Position numbers and translations under genes: made by a program. The notes beneath the pieces are model-generated. The model had not been told where the DNA came from. It worked only from the letters and a program-made list of their open reading frames with translations, and searched no databases. A stretch of DNA of 51,543 nucleotides from Helicobacter kayseriensis (lineage in GTDB: Bacteria; Campylobacterota; Campylobacteria; Campylobacterales; Helicobacteraceae). Numbering within the stretch: the stretch's first letter is position 1; every line of letters begins with the position of its first letter. The stretch is taken from assembly GCF_021300655.1 (NCBI RefSeq), contig NZ_JAJTNB010000010.1:1-51543 (forward strand), in the 5' to 3' direction. Shown here piece after piece: positions 17,872 to 26,028 of this stretch.

Positions 17872-19022
17872 AACCCTTTATTCAACGCATTCATCCTTCT
17901 CTTTTAGAATTGCATCTTCAGGATATTCAAACCGATCCTGCTGGACAAAAAATCATCAAACAAAAATCACATGATTTTGTTTTTAAAATCTACTGCCTAC
18001 CCTTAAGTGCGATGCACATTCTCAAACAAGAAGCTCTAAGTGTAGGTGCGGATCTAGCAACACCAAAAGAGGCTATCTTATGCCAAAAATCACACTATGA
18101 CACCATATTGCTTGGATCTTTCTCACAGATACGTCGAATCATTCAGAAATGTCAAATTCAACCCTTTGGTCTTAAACAACTTGCCAAAACCCTCAGCACC
18201 CACCTTGCTTCAACAATCTCATTATCCCCACAACTTATGGCAATCCTCAATTTAACACCGGATAGCTTTTATGAAGGAAGTCGTTTTGATGTTCAAAAAG
18301 CCATACAAACAATCCAACGTTATATTCATCTAGGAGTGAAAATAATTGATATTGGCGGAGCGAGCTCCAAACCCCACAGCGAACTCATCGATCCTCAAGA
18401 AGAATTAGATCGCCTCAGAGAACTTATCACACTCATCTATCAAAAAAATCTTTATCGCAAGGTGCTTTTTAGCATCGACACTTACAATCCAGAAGTAGCC
18501 GATTTTGCCCTCTCTCATGGATTTAAAATCCTCAATGATATTTTGGGATTTTCCAACCCAAAGATGAAAGAAATATGCGCAAAACACAACGCACAAGCGA
18601 TCTTAATGCATTCAAGAGGAACTCCAAAAACAATGCAAACACTCACCCATTATCACAATCTTTTTGAAGAGATCGATTCTTATTTTGAAACAAAAATTCA
18701 CGAACTGCAAAAATATGGAATCCAAAATATTATTTTAGATATTGGATTTGGATTTGCCAAAGACCTAGAACACAATCTGTCACTCATTCAAAATCTTTTA
18801 CATTTTAAACGCTTTCAATACCCCCTTCTTGTCGGTGCAAGTCGAAAAAATACAATTGGGCTTCTCACCCAACAACCCATCCACAAGAGGTTAAGCGGAA
18901 CCTTAGCACTTCATCATATTGCTATACAAAATGGAGCAGATATTTTAAGAGTTCATGATATTGAAGAACATATTGATTTATTACAAATCCATCAAGCAAT
19001 GGGAAAACTATGGAAAAAGTAA
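17868..19022 (+). CDS. folP: Dihydropteroate synthase with N-terminal extension
   Basis: DHPS makes dihydropteroate from p-aminobenzoate, the sulfonamide target. The TIM-barrel starts near residue 120: LMAILNLTPDSFYEGSRF, IIDIGGASSKPHS, FSIDTYNPEVADFAL, LNDILGF, ILDIGFGFAKDLEHNLSL and PLLVGASRKNTIG. It has 384 residues, against about 280 for E. coli; the extra N-terminal 120 (QRIHPSLLELHLQDIQTDPAG onward, quoted in part) resembles what H. pylori FolP carries and has no known function. The C-terminus overlaps the next gene by 13 bp. Confidence 0.93.
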   Translation: MKPFIQRIHPSLLELHLQDIQTDPAGQKIIKQKSHDFVFKIYCLPLSAMHILKQEALSVGADLATPKEAILCQKSHYDTILLGSFSQIRRIIQKCQIQPFGLKQLAKTLSTHLASTISLSPQLMAILNLTPDSFYEGSRFDVQKAIQTIQRYIHLGVKIIDIGGASSKPHSELIDPQEELDRLRELITLIYQKNLYRKVLFSIDTYNPEVADFALSHGFKILNDILGFSNPKMKEICAKHNAQAILMHSRGTPKTMQTLTHYHNLFEEIDSYFETKIHELQKYGIQNIILDIGFGFAKDLEHNLSLIQNLLHFKRFQYPLLVGASRKNTIGLLTQQPIHKRLSGTLALHHIAIQNGADILRVHDIEEHIDLLQIHQAMGKLWKK

Positions 19023-19558
19023 AAAACTTTATCTATAAATTTCTATTAAATCACGGCTTGACCGAAGAAGAACTTTCTTCCAAAAGTCCCGATGAAATTA
19101 AAAAAATTTATACCCAAGGCATCACGCAATACGTTCAAAACTTCTCTCAAAAAGAAGAAAAAAGAGAGACTGCCAAACCCCAAGATCCCTTTCAAGATCT
19201 TCAAACCCCCCATGAAATCTTCAATCTTTCGCTAGATTTCTTTGAGTCTTTTTCAACAGAAGATATCACTCTTATGCTTCACAAACGATTTCTTCAGATC
19301 CCAATAGAACAGATTCAAAAAATCGTTTCTATTTTGTTTTCCTCTTTTCAAGAAAGCATCTTAAGGGAAATCGAACAAAAGCTGAGCAACATTCCAAAAA
19401 AGGAGCGAGAAAGTATTTTGGAAATTTATGAGTCTCAACGAGATCACATATCACATCTTCTTGCAATCAATCAACAACTTGAACTTGAAAGTTTTCGTGA
19501 AAAGCTAGAAACAATTCTTAAAATTAAGACTTCTATTTATTTACAAGAGAAAGAATAA
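19010..19558 (+). CDS. Hypothetical protein at the end of the folP operon
   Basis: This 182-residue, charged, helix-rich soluble protein begins MEKVKNFIYKFLLNHGLTEE, followed by a Gln/Pro/Lys linker and long amphipathic helices (EIFNLSLDFFESFSTEDITL; QESILREIEQKLSNIPKKER). No catalytic motif is visible. It starts inside folP and is therefore in the operon. From memory, an uncharacterised gene occupies this position in H. pylori. It ends 17 bp from convergent rplS. Confidence 0.75.
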   Translation: MEKVKNFIYKFLLNHGLTEEELSSKSPDEIKKIYTQGITQYVQNFSQKEEKRETAKPQDPFQDLQTPHEIFNLSLDFFESFSTEDITLMLHKRFLQIPIEQIQKIVSILFSSFQESILREIEQKLSNIPKKERESILEIYESQRDHISHLLAINQQLELESFREKLETILKIKTSIYLQEKE

Positions 19559-19575
19559 TCCCCCCTTTTTTTGAT

Positions 19576-19932
19576 TTACTTGCGGAGTTCGCGAATTCTT
19601 GCAGATTTACCCTTGCGATCTCTGAGATAGTAGAGTTTTGCACGTCTAACGCGTCCAATTCTTAAAACTTCAATTTTTTCTAAAGAATCGCTATAAAGTG
19701 GAAAAACCTTTTCAACACCCACATTGTTTGCACCCATTTTTCTTACAGTAAAAGTGCGATCTACACCATTACCGCGAATGGCAATACAAATACCTTCATA
19801 ATTTTGAATTCTGCTTTTGTCCCCTTCTTGGATTTTAATCCCAAGTCTTAAAGTATCCCCAGCTTTAAATGATGGAACTTGCTTTCCAGCAATTTGTGCT
19901 TTTTCAAAGCTTTCGATATAACGATTTTTCAT
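19576..19932 (-). CDS. rplS: 50S ribosomal protein L19
   Basis: The full 118-residue protein shows [25 protein letters not shown] in part, [19 protein letters not shown] and the C-terminal [20 protein letters not shown], all standard for L19. L19 lies at the 30S-50S interface. It is the last gene of rpsP-khpA-rimM-trmD-rplS, and its ATG overlaps the trmD stop (ATGA). Confidence 0.98.
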   Translation of the reverse strand: MKNRYIESFEKAQIAGKQVPSFKAGDTLRLGIKIQEGDKSRIQNYEGICIAIRGNGVDRTFTVRKMGANNVGVEKVFPLYSDSLEKIEVLRIGRVRRAKLYYLRDRKGKSARIRELRK

Positions 19933-20636
19933 TTTTTGTCCTTATGATTTTTCCACTTCTGATAAAGATCGGGTCTATAATATCTTGTCTTATATTCAGA
20001 AAGGGTAAGTTTTAAACCCGCAATTTTACTATGATTTCCTTGAGAAAATTCTAAAGGTGGAGAAATTTTTGAAAATTTTTCAGAATCTTGAATGGTTTTT
20101 GCAAAAACTGGAGCTTCAAGTAAAAAATTCTCAAAACTCTCCCCCTTTAGAGAATCTACATTTCCAAGAACTCCCTCAATCTGTCTAGAAATACTATCAC
20201 ACAAACAAAGAGATGGAAGTTCCCCTCCAGTCACGATAAAATCGCCCATACAAAACACTTCATCTGCCCAAGATTCAATAGCTCTTTCATCAAATCCTTC
20301 ATATCGACCACAAACAAAGACAATGTGCTGTTTTTGACTCAATCTAATGCTATCTTTTTGAGAAAAAAGAGGAGCACTAGGAGTTAGAAAGATCACCCAA
20401 GGATTTTGCTCTCTCAATGATTCCAATGCGCGATCCAAAACATCAGCACAAATCACTTGTCCAGCTCCTCCCCCAATCTGAGGCTCATCGACTTTGTGAT
20501 ATTTGTTAGAAGCAAAATTTCTCAAATCAATAATATCAACCTCTATTAACCCCCTATCAAGTGCCCGCTTTAAAATAGAATCTTGAAAATAAGATGCAAC
20601 CAAAGAAGGAAAAAGAGTAAGAAAAGAAAATTTCAT
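19929..20636 (-). CDS. trmD: tRNA (guanine-37-N1)-methyltransferase
   Basis: TrmD methylates G37 next to the anticodon to prevent frameshifting. The SPOUT knot is seen in [60 protein letters not shown] and [14 protein letters not shown]. Length is 235 (a common range is 230-250). It lies directly after rimM with no gap and overlaps rplS by 4 bp. Confidence 0.97.
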   Translation of the reverse strand: MKFSFLTLFPSLVASYFQDSILKRALDRGLIEVDIIDLRNFASNKYHKVDEPQIGGGAGQVICADVLDRALESLREQNPWVIFLTPSAPLFSQKDSIRLSQKQHIVFVCGRYEGFDERAIESWADEVFCMGDFIVTGGELPSLCLCDSISRQIEGVLGNVDSLKGESFENFLLEAPVFAKTIQDSEKFSKISPPLEFSQGNHSKIAGLKLTLSEYKTRYYRPDLYQKWKNHKDKK

Positions 20637-21155
20637 CTAACTTTCTAGCCAAATATCTTTTGCTCCACGTGTCAATATCTTCCCAGAAGAACAAGACAAA
20701 ATATAACGATCAATATAGGGAATCATAAAAGATTTTGGGAGTTTTGAACATGCAACGTTTACACTTACAATCAAATAATCTATATTTCCAATACGCTCCA
20801 CTTCTTTGACAATTCCCAAACACTCTTGACCATCAATCACTTCACATCCCACCACTTCAAACCAGAACATTTCTCCATCGCGAAGCTTACATATTCTTTT
20901 TGTATCCTCAAGGCTCATCCCAAGAACTGCATTGACAAGATCTTTGGCACTCTCTAAACTCTCATACCCCTCAAAATACACAATGCCTTCTTTAAAGTGC
21001 TTGATTCGAATTTCAAAAAGATCTTGTTTGAAATTTCCCTTGCGTACCAAAAATGAAATTTTGTGTGAAAAAATTTGTGGAAAATCAGTCAGAATATGTA
21101 GTCTAAGACCCCCATGCACCCCCACAGTTTTTCCAATTTTTGCAACTTCAATCAT
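20637..21155 (-). CDS. rimM: 16S rRNA processing protein RimM
   Basis: RimM is a 30S maturation factor acting with S19. The true start is MIEVAKIGKTVGVHGGLRLH at 21155, whose ATG overlaps the khpA TGA; a further in-frame ATG upstream would lie well inside khpA. The N-terminal RimM barrel continues to LEDTKRICKLRDGEMFWFEV, and a PRC-barrel-like half follows (GQECLGIVKEVERIGNIDYL to SFMIPYIDRYI). Length is 172. Confidence 0.94.
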   Translation of the reverse strand: MIEVAKIGKTVGVHGGLRLHILTDFPQIFSHKISFLVRKGNFKQDLFEIRIKHFKEGIVYFEGYESLESAKDLVNAVLGMSLEDTKRICKLRDGEMFWFEVVGCEVIDGQECLGIVKEVERIGNIDYLIVSVNVACSKLPKSFMIPYIDRYILSCSSGKILTRGAKDIWLES

Positions 21156-21388
21156 ATGGGTTGAATAGCAATTTTGTAATTTTTTCCATCCTTTACTCTG
21201 CAACCTGAAAGGATATTTTTAAGTGAATAAATCATCTTTCCATTTTTCCCAATAAACTTCCCCATATCCTCTTGAGAAGAAAAAAGAATGATCTCTACCT
21301 CATCTCCCCTATCAGATTTTTCAACTTTGATAGAATGAGGATGAGTTGCTAATTTCTTAGCATAATTTTCAATAAAAAGTTCAACCAT
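21152..21388 (-). CDS. khpA: KhpA-type single KH-domain RNA-binding protein
   Basis: This 78-residue KH protein has the GxxG loop in MGKFIGKNGKMIYSLKNIL. Its place between rpsP and rimM is the conserved site of this family. KhpA partners with KhpB in several bacteria and binds RNA broadly; function here is inferred. The ATG overlaps the rpsP stop (TAATG). Confidence 0.93.
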   Translation of the reverse strand: MVELFIENYAKKLATHPHSIKVEKSDRGDEVEIILFSSQEDMGKFIGKNGKMIYSLKNILSGCRVKDGKNYKIAIQPI

Positions 21389-21621
21389 TATTGCCCACTA
21401 GAAAGCTTTTCAACTCTCTCACTCATTTTTGCACCAACACTCTTCCAATATGCCAATCTTTCTGTATTGATCTTAATATATGCAGGCTCTACAAGAGGGT
21501 TATAAATCCCGATAGATTCAATCCATCCACCATCTCTTCTTTTGCGACTATCTGTCACAACAATACGATAAAAAGGCTTCTTTTTTCTTCCCATTCTCGT
21601 CAATCTAATCACTGTTGCCAT
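21388..21621 (-). CDS. rpsP: 30S ribosomal protein S16
   Basis: The 77-residue protein matches S16: [39 protein letters not shown] and [17 protein letters not shown]. It heads the rpsP-khpA-rimM-trmD-rplS operon. AAGGAG is present upstream of the ATG, and a TATAAT -10 followed by a GC-rich discriminator lies at 21666-21671. Confidence 0.98.
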   Translation of the reverse strand: MATVIRLTRMGRKKKPFYRIVVTDSRKRRDGGWIESIGIYNPLVEPAYIKINTERLAYWKSVGAKMSERVEKLSSGQ

Positions 21622-21665
21622 TCAAAAATCTCCTTAAATGTACTTTTTAGAAATATAAACCGCGT

Positions 21666-21671
21666 ATTATA
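21666..21671 (-). promoter_or_regulatory. -10 element with GC-rich discriminator for the rpsP operon
   Basis: The minus strand reads TATAATACGCGG. A perfect -10 is followed directly by a GC-rich stretch, unusual in this AT-rich DNA. GC-rich discriminators are common at growth-rate controlled promoters of translation genes. The start site would be near 21659, giving a leader of about 38 nt. Confidence 0.5.
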
Positions 21672-21712
21672 AAGTGTTTTTACTTCAAAGTATTTGTGTT
21701 TTTGCAAAATGA

Positions 21713-21718
21713 TAGAAT
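21713..21718 (+). promoter_or_regulatory. -10 element for the class V aminotransferase
   Basis: TGATAGAAT, a TGn-extended -10, lies 44 bp before the ATG at 21762 and diverges from the rpsP promoter. The leader carries AGAGGA before the start codon. Confidence 0.45.
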
Positions 21719-21761
21719 TTGACATGCAAACTAAGATCACAGAAGAAAACAAAGAGGAAAA

Positions 21762-22778
21762 ATGCATTTATTTACAGCAGGACCAGCTCAAACCCCAAGA
21801 AAGATTCTTGAAGCACTTTCATTGCCCACTCTTCATCATCGATCAGAAGAATTTTTAACACTCTTTCAATCATGCAAAGACAAACTTCACTCCCTTATTT
21901 CTCTTCCGCACCTCTTTTGTCTTTGCTCTAGCGGGAGCGGAGGAATGGAAAGTGCGATCACAAGTTTTTCTCCTCGCAAGATTCTGGTCCTCAATCATGG
22001 TAAATTTAGTCATAGATGGCTTGAAATTGCCCATTGTTTCAACATCCCCTCATACAACTTTGAAATCCCTCCATATCAAGCTCACAATCCACAAGAAGTG
22101 TTAGAGTGGCTCAAAAAAGATCCTCTAATTGATTGTATTTGTATGCAAAGCTGTGAGAGCACAGGTGGAGTCAGACAAAATTTTGAAGCAATTGCCAATG
22201 CGGTCAAATCATACAATCCCGAAATTTTGGTTTGTGTTGATGGCATCGCATCATTTGCAATAGAACCAATCGACACTTCACATATTGATATTTTTATTGC
22301 TTCCTCACAAAAAGCACTCATGCTTCCAGCTGGATTAAGCTTTGTATTTCTTAGCTCTTATGCATTTTCACTTTTGAAATCCAAAAAACCAAAATCTTTT
22401 TATTTGGCACTGCAAAATTACATCTTAAATGAAATTGCCTTTTCTTTTCCCTCCAACCTTTTTCAAGCCCTTAATCTCGCACTTTCTTCTATAAACCCTC
22501 AGACAAATTACAAACTGATCAAAAAACGCTTTCTTCGCTTTGTAACTATGCTTGCTCAATATGATATTGATCTATTTCCGCTTAATCCCTCTTATGGAAT
22601 CATTGCCTTTAAAGATCAAAATGAACAGATTAAAAATCAACTCAAATCCAAACAGATTCTTGTCTCTGGTGGACAAGGCAATTTAAAAAATCAAATTTCA
22701 AGAATTGGTAATTTTGGAATTTTGCAGGATTTTGATTTTTTGTTTGATTCTTTTGAATCAATTCTGAAAACAAGATAA
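21762..22778 (+). CDS. Class V aminotransferase (serine-pyruvate/alanine-glyoxylate type)
   Basis: This PLP enzyme has 338 residues. It opens with HLFTAGPAQTPRKILEALS, then HHRSEEF, a typical AGT/SPT signature. SSGSGGMESAITSF binds the phosphate, CVDGIASFAIEPI holds the PLP Asp, and SSQKALMLPAGLSFVF holds the catalytic Lys184. In helicobacters a protein of this type may act in serine metabolism in place of classic SerC; that substrate is inferred. The gene stands alone with its own promoter and converges on ahpC. Confidence 0.88.
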   Translation: MHLFTAGPAQTPRKILEALSLPTLHHRSEEFLTLFQSCKDKLHSLISLPHLFCLCSSGSGGMESAITSFSPRKILVLNHGKFSHRWLEIAHCFNIPSYNFEIPPYQAHNPQEVLEWLKKDPLIDCICMQSCESTGGVRQNFEAIANAVKSYNPEILVCVDGIASFAIEPIDTSHIDIFIASSQKALMLPAGLSFVFLSSYAFSLLKSKKPKSFYLALQNYILNEIAFSFPSNLFQALNLALSSINPQTNYKLIKKRFLRFVTMLAQYDIDLFPLNPSYGIIAFKDQNEQIKNQLKSKQILVSGGQGNLKNQISRIGNFGILQDFDFLFDSFESILKTR

Positions 22779-22793
22779 GTATTTATAAAGCAA

Positions 22794-22819
22794 CAAAGTA
22801 GAGAAATTTCCCTACCTTG
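22794..22819. terminator. Imperfect hairpin between converging aminotransferase and ahpC genes
   Basis: CAAAGTAGAGAAA pairs with TTTCCCTACCTTG: 11 of 13 positions pair. It lies 16 bp after the aminotransferase stop and 10 bp after the ahpC stop on the other strand. T-tracts are weak on both sides, so a shared bidirectional terminator is only likely, not certain. Confidence 0.4.
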
Positions 22820-22828
22820 TAAAGAAGA

Positions 22829-23425
22829 TTAAAGCTTTTCAGCATTGTTTGCTAGATATTCAGCAACTCCACTTGGGCTTGCTTTCATTCCCTTATCTCC
22901 CTTATTCCATCCTGCTGGGCAAACTTCTCCATGCTCTTCAAAGAACAACAAAGCATCTACCATTCGGATCATTTCATCTACATTTCTTCCAAGAGGGAGA
23001 TCATTAATCACTGCATGACGTACAACCATATTGCGATCAATCAAAAATGAACCTCTTAGAGCAACAGCATTTCCAAATAAGACATCATAATCTCTTGCAA
23101 TCTCATGAGTCAAGTCTGCTACCATTGGAAACTGTACTTGACCAATTCCTCCTTGATCAACAGGTGTATTCTTCCACGCCAAATGAACAAACTCAGAATC
23201 GATAGATACACCAATAACACTAAAACCTCTTTGCTCAAACTCTTTTACTCTCTTGTCAAATGCAATAATCTCTGAAGGGCAAACAAAAGTAAAGTCTTTT
23301 GGCCAAAAGAAAAGTACTGCACCATTTTTTCCTAGATTTTTAGAAAGTTGAAAATCATTTACTATTTCATTATTTGCCAAAACAGCAGTCGCTGTAAAAT
23401 CCGGAGCTTTTTTTGTAACTAACAT
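22829..23425 (-). CDS. ahpC: 2-Cys peroxiredoxin (alkyl hydroperoxide reductase C)
   Basis: AhpC/TsaA reduces peroxides with a peroxidatic Cys49 in WPKDFTFVCPSEIIAFD and a resolving Cys169 in HGEVCPAGWNKGDKGM. The 198 residues match the family and the abundant helicobacter antioxidant. No ahpF is adjacent; in this group thioredoxin usually serves as reductant. AAAGGA precedes the ATG by 6 bp. A Fur-family-like palindrome lies about 60 bp upstream, which could give iron or peroxide control. Confidence 0.97.
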   Translation of the reverse strand: MLVTKKAPDFTATAVLANNEIVNDFQLSKNLGKNGAVLFFWPKDFTFVCPSEIIAFDKRVKEFEQRGFSVIGVSIDSEFVHLAWKNTPVDQGGIGQVQFPMVADLTHEIARDYDVLFGNAVALRGSFLIDRNMVVRHAVINDLPLGRNVDEMIRMVDALLFFEEHGEVCPAGWNKGDKGMKASPSGVAEYLANNAEKL

Positions 23426-23484
23426 TGTTTATCCTTTAAAAAGTTTATATAGTGTAATTAACACAAACACTCTAAATTTATAGA

Positions 23485-23499
23485 TAATAAAAATTATTA
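23485..23499. promoter_or_regulatory. Fur/PerR-type operator between ahpC and metK
   Basis: TAATAAAAATTATTA differs from TAATAATnATTATTA, the Helicobacter Fur consensus as I remember it, at one position. It is embedded in a 21-bp perfect dyad (9-bp arms, 3-bp centre, 23482-23502). On the minus strand a TATAAA -10 lies just downstream (23473-23478), so the site would cover the -19 to -33 region of an ahpC promoter. PerR and Fur control ahpC in related Campylobacterota; here this is inferred from sequence and position. Confidence 0.55.
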
Positions 23500-23579
23500 T
23501 CTAGTGAACAAAATTATATATCACAAAACATTAATCATTTATAAAGACATGATTTAACAAATGCTACACAAAAGAGTGA

Positions 23580-23585
23580 TAAAAT
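23580..23585 (+). promoter_or_regulatory. Extended -10 element for metK
   Basis: TGATAAAAT gives a TGn-extended -10 about 30 bp before ATG 23615. The resulting leader is only about 23 nt, too short for a SAM riboswitch. An ATG at 23561 lies upstream of this promoter, so the shorter start is preferred. Confidence 0.5.
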
Positions 23586-23614
23586 ACAAAAAATTTCAAA
23601 TACAAGGTGATTTT

Positions 23615-24772
23615 ATGAAAAATGAATTTTTATTTACGTCCGAATCTGTTACAGAGGGACATCCAGACAAAATGGCAGATCAAATTAGCGATGCAATTTT
23701 AGATTACATTATCCAAAGGGATCCAAAAGCAAGGGTTGCGTGTGAAACATTGGTTTCAAATGGCTTTTGCGTGATCGCTGGAGAACTCAAAACAAATACT
23801 TATGCACCTATGCAAGAAATTGCACGGGAAGTTATCAAAGAGATTGGATATACAGATGCTCTTTATGGTTTTGATTTCAAAAGTGCTGGAATTCTCAATG
23901 GTGTAGGAGAGCAAAGCCCAGATATCAATCAAGGCGTTGATCGTGAAGATGGGGAAATTGGAGCAGGAGATCAAGGGCTTATGTTTGGTTATGCATGTCA
24001 AGAAACAGATGTTTTGATGCCTCTTCCTATCTATCTCTCCCATCAACTTACTTTGGGACTTGCTCAAAAAAGAAAAGATGGGACACTTCCTTTTTTACGT
24101 CCAGATGGAAAATCGCAAGTAACGGTTAAATATATCGATGGGAAACCTGTAGGAATTGACACAATTGTTATTTCAACCCAACATTCTCCAGAAGTTACTC
24201 AACAACACATCAAAGATGCCGTCATTGAAGAAATTGTTTATAAATACATTCCTCAACAATATCTAAACAACAATATTCGTTACTTTGTCAATCCCACAGG
24301 ACAATTTATCATTGGTGGGCCGCAAGGAGATGCTGGTCTCACTGGAAGAAAAATCATCGTTGATACCTATGGCGGAAGTTGTCCTCATGGAGGAGGAGCA
24401 TTCAGCGGAAAAGATCCAAGTAAAGTAGATAGAAGTGGGGCTTATGCAGCAAGATATGTTGCTAAAAATTTAGTCGCAAGTGGCGCATGCCAAAAAGCTA
24501 CAGTCCAAATTGCTTATGCTATTGGTGTAGTCGAGCCAGTTTCAATTCTTGTTAATACTCACGGAACAGGAAAAGTAGAAGATTCAAAACTCTGTGAGTG
24601 CGTTAAGACAATCTTCAAACTTACACCAAAGGGAATCATTGAAAGCCTAGATCTTTTGCGACCAATCTATCGCAAGACAGCTGCTTATGGACATTTTGGG
24701 CGAGAATTACCAGAATTTACATGGGAGAGAACAGATAAAATCCAAGACATCCAAGATTTTCTCAAAATATAA
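23615..24772 (+). CDS. metK: S-adenosylmethionine synthetase
   Basis: MetK makes SAM from methionine and ATP. The 385 residues from ATG 23615 (after AAGGTG) match the H. pylori length. Motifs are [25 protein letters not shown]-like [43 protein letters not shown] in part, and [20 protein letters not shown]. It is the first gene of a block that continues with ferredoxin, ndk, rpmF, plsX and fabH. Confidence 0.98.
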   Translation: MKNEFLFTSESVTEGHPDKMADQISDAILDYIIQRDPKARVACETLVSNGFCVIAGELKTNTYAPMQEIAREVIKEIGYTDALYGFDFKSAGILNGVGEQSPDINQGVDREDGEIGAGDQGLMFGYACQETDVLMPLPIYLSHQLTLGLAQKRKDGTLPFLRPDGKSQVTVKYIDGKPVGIDTIVISTQHSPEVTQQHIKDAVIEEIVYKYIPQQYLNNNIRYFVNPTGQFIIGGPQGDAGLTGRKIIVDTYGGSCPHGGGAFSGKDPSKVDRSGAYAARYVAKNLVASGACQKATVQIAYAIGVVEPVSILVNTHGTGKVEDSKLCECVKTIFKLTPKGIIESLDLLRPIYRKTAAYGHFGRELPEFTWERTDKIQDIQDFLKI

Positions 24773-24797
24773 ATCAAAAAGAGAAAAAATGATTCTT

Positions 24798-24820
24798 GTT
24801 AATGAAAAATTAACTATACT
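24798..24820 (+). promoter_or_regulatory. Ferredoxin promoter: inverted repeat next to a -10 box
   Basis: GTTAAT and ATTAAC form a 6-bp dyad with a 5-bp spacer (24798-24814), directly followed by a TATACT -10 at 24815-24820. The ferredoxin ATG is 58 bp further on. The dyad occupies the place where a repressor could block RNA polymerase. I cannot assign the regulator. Confidence 0.4.
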
Positions 24821-24877
24821 CACAATGAGGTTCAAAATGAGAATCTGTATTTACACTTTGTTCTAAAAGGAGAAAAA

Positions 24878-25153
24878 ATGTCTGTAAAAATTACTGATAT
24901 CTGTATTGCTTGTGGATCTTGTATTGATGAATGCCCAGTAAGTGCAATTGTGGATGATGACGACAATCCAAACGGAGAAGGAATCTATTATGTTTATCCC
25001 GACAAATGCGTTGAGTGTGTAGGACATAATGATGAACCAGCCTGTGCAAGTGCTTGCCCAACAGATGGATGCATCGTTTGGAGTGCTCCAGGAACAACAA
25101 GTCGAGACGAAATTGGATCTGACCTAAGAGACGGCACTCACGCCGTATGCTAA
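24878..25153 (+). CDS. fdxA: 2[4Fe-4S] ferredoxin (Alvin type)
   Basis: A small electron carrier with two cluster-binding sets: C9-x2-C12-x2-C15-x3-C19-P in CIACGSCIDECP, and C44-x2-C47-x8-C56-x3-C60-P plus C65. Insertions between the cysteines fit the Alvin-type ferredoxins. In helicobacters such proteins accept electrons from pyruvate and oxoglutarate oxidoreductases. The 91 residues include a C-terminal tail (PGTTSRDEIGSDLRDGTHAV) ending in a lone Cys. AAAGGAG precedes the ATG. It sits between metK and ndk, which are adjacent in H. pylori as I recall. Confidence 0.93.
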   Translation: MSVKITDICIACGSCIDECPVSAIVDDDDNPNGEGIYYVYPDKCVECVGHNDEPACASACPTDGCIVWSAPGTTSRDEIGSDLRDGTHAVC

Positions 25154-25157
25154 TAAG

Positions 25158-25173
25158 CCTCCCACATGGGAGG
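25158..25173. terminator. Stem-loop after the ferredoxin gene
   Basis: CCTCCCACATGGGAGG is a perfect GC-rich palindrome, 4 bp past the ferredoxin TAA pair. It is followed by an AT-rich stretch but no long T run, so it may be a terminator or a 3' stabilising hairpin. It separates the ferredoxin gene from ndk, which has its own -10 at 25225. Confidence 0.5.
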
Positions 25174-25224
25174 ACCTTATAACCTTATATACATCTTCTT
25201 TCCTATCTTTCTTTTGATTTTTGA

Positions 25225-25230
25225 TATAAT
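25225..25230 (+). promoter_or_regulatory. -10 element for ndk
   Basis: A perfect TATAAT lies 29-34 bp upstream of the ndk ATG at 25259. An in-frame ATG at 25166 lies upstream of this box, so the shorter ndk protein is preferred. Confidence 0.55.
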
Positions 25231-25258
25231 TCAAGCTTTTAAATTTGTAGGAGTTTTA

Positions 25259-25672
25259 ATGGAGCAAACACTTTCAATCATCAAACCAGATGCTGTTTCA
25301 AAAAATTGTATCGGGAAAATTATCGATCGTTTTGAAAGCAATCACTTACGCGTTGCAGCAATTAAAAAAATTCAACTCACAACAGATCAAGCACAATCTT
25401 TCTATGCAATTCACAAAGAAAGACCTTTCTTCTCTAGTCTTGTTGAGTTCATGACAAGTGGTCCTGTTATTGTGATGGTTTTAGAAGGAGAAAATGCGGT
25501 ATCCAAAAATAGAGATCTTATGGGCGCCACAAACCCTCAAGAAGCAAAAGCTGGAACAATCCGAGCAGACTTTGCAAGCAGTATTGAAGCAAATGCAGTT
25601 CACGGAAGTGATAGTTTAGAAAATGCAAACAATGAAATTGCATTCTTTTTCAAAAAAGAAGAGATTCTTTGA
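25259..25672 (+). CDS. ndk: Nucleoside diphosphate kinase
   Basis: Ndk balances NTP pools through a phospho-His intermediate. The start [20 protein letters not shown] follows TAGGAG; the catalytic His115 is in [13 protein letters not shown], and [18 protein letters not shown] is intact. Length is 137. The stop overlaps a TTG start of the next gene (TTGA). Confidence 0.97.
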   Translation: MEQTLSIIKPDAVSKNCIGKIIDRFESNHLRVAAIKKIQLTTDQAQSFYAIHKERPFFSSLVEFMTSGPVIVMVLEGENAVSKNRDLMGATNPQEAKAGTIRADFASSIEANAVHGSDSLENANNEIAFFFKKEEIL

Positions 25673-26025
25673 AAATAGAATTTAAAAAAATTTCCTCTGT
25701 GCCCAAAAGCTTTTCCCTCCAAAAAGGGGATCTTAGCTTTTCTGGAGAGGTTAAGCGCATTGATGCAAAGCTCTTTGAAATTCAATCTCTTTTGCATGGG
25801 AAAATTTCTCTTATATGCGATCGAAGTGGAGAAGAGTATCAAGAACAAATTAATGAAAATTTGGTTTTGTTTGCCTCAAACGGAATTTGGGACAAACAAA
25901 GCCAAAATAAGAGCGATGATTTTGATGTCATTGAATTTTTTGAAGGCTTTATTGACTTTGAATACATTTTGCAAAGCGAAATTGATTCAATTCAAATGCA
26001 ATATCATATCAAAGAAGGAGACTAA
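25669..26025 (+). CDS. DUF177/YceD family protein upstream of rpmF
   Basis: This 118-residue acidic protein lies directly before rpmF, the usual position of DUF177 (YceD), a family linked to large-subunit rRNA. Weak matches such as [39 protein letters not shown] and the C-terminal YHIKEGD support this. It starts with TTG at 25669, overlapping the ndk stop, since no ATG fits. It is 3 bp from rpmF. Confidence 0.7.
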   Translation: MKIEFKKISSVPKSFSLQKGDLSFSGEVKRIDAKLFEIQSLLHGKISLICDRSGEEYQEQINENLVLFASNGIWDKQSQNKSDDFDVIEFFEGFIDFEYILQSEIDSIQMQYHIKEGD

Positions 26026-26028
26026 TCC

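Noticed and set aside
23586-23614. SAM riboswitch before metK
   Set aside because: The predicted leader is about 23 nt from the -10, too short for any SAM riboswitch, and no conserved stem is seen.
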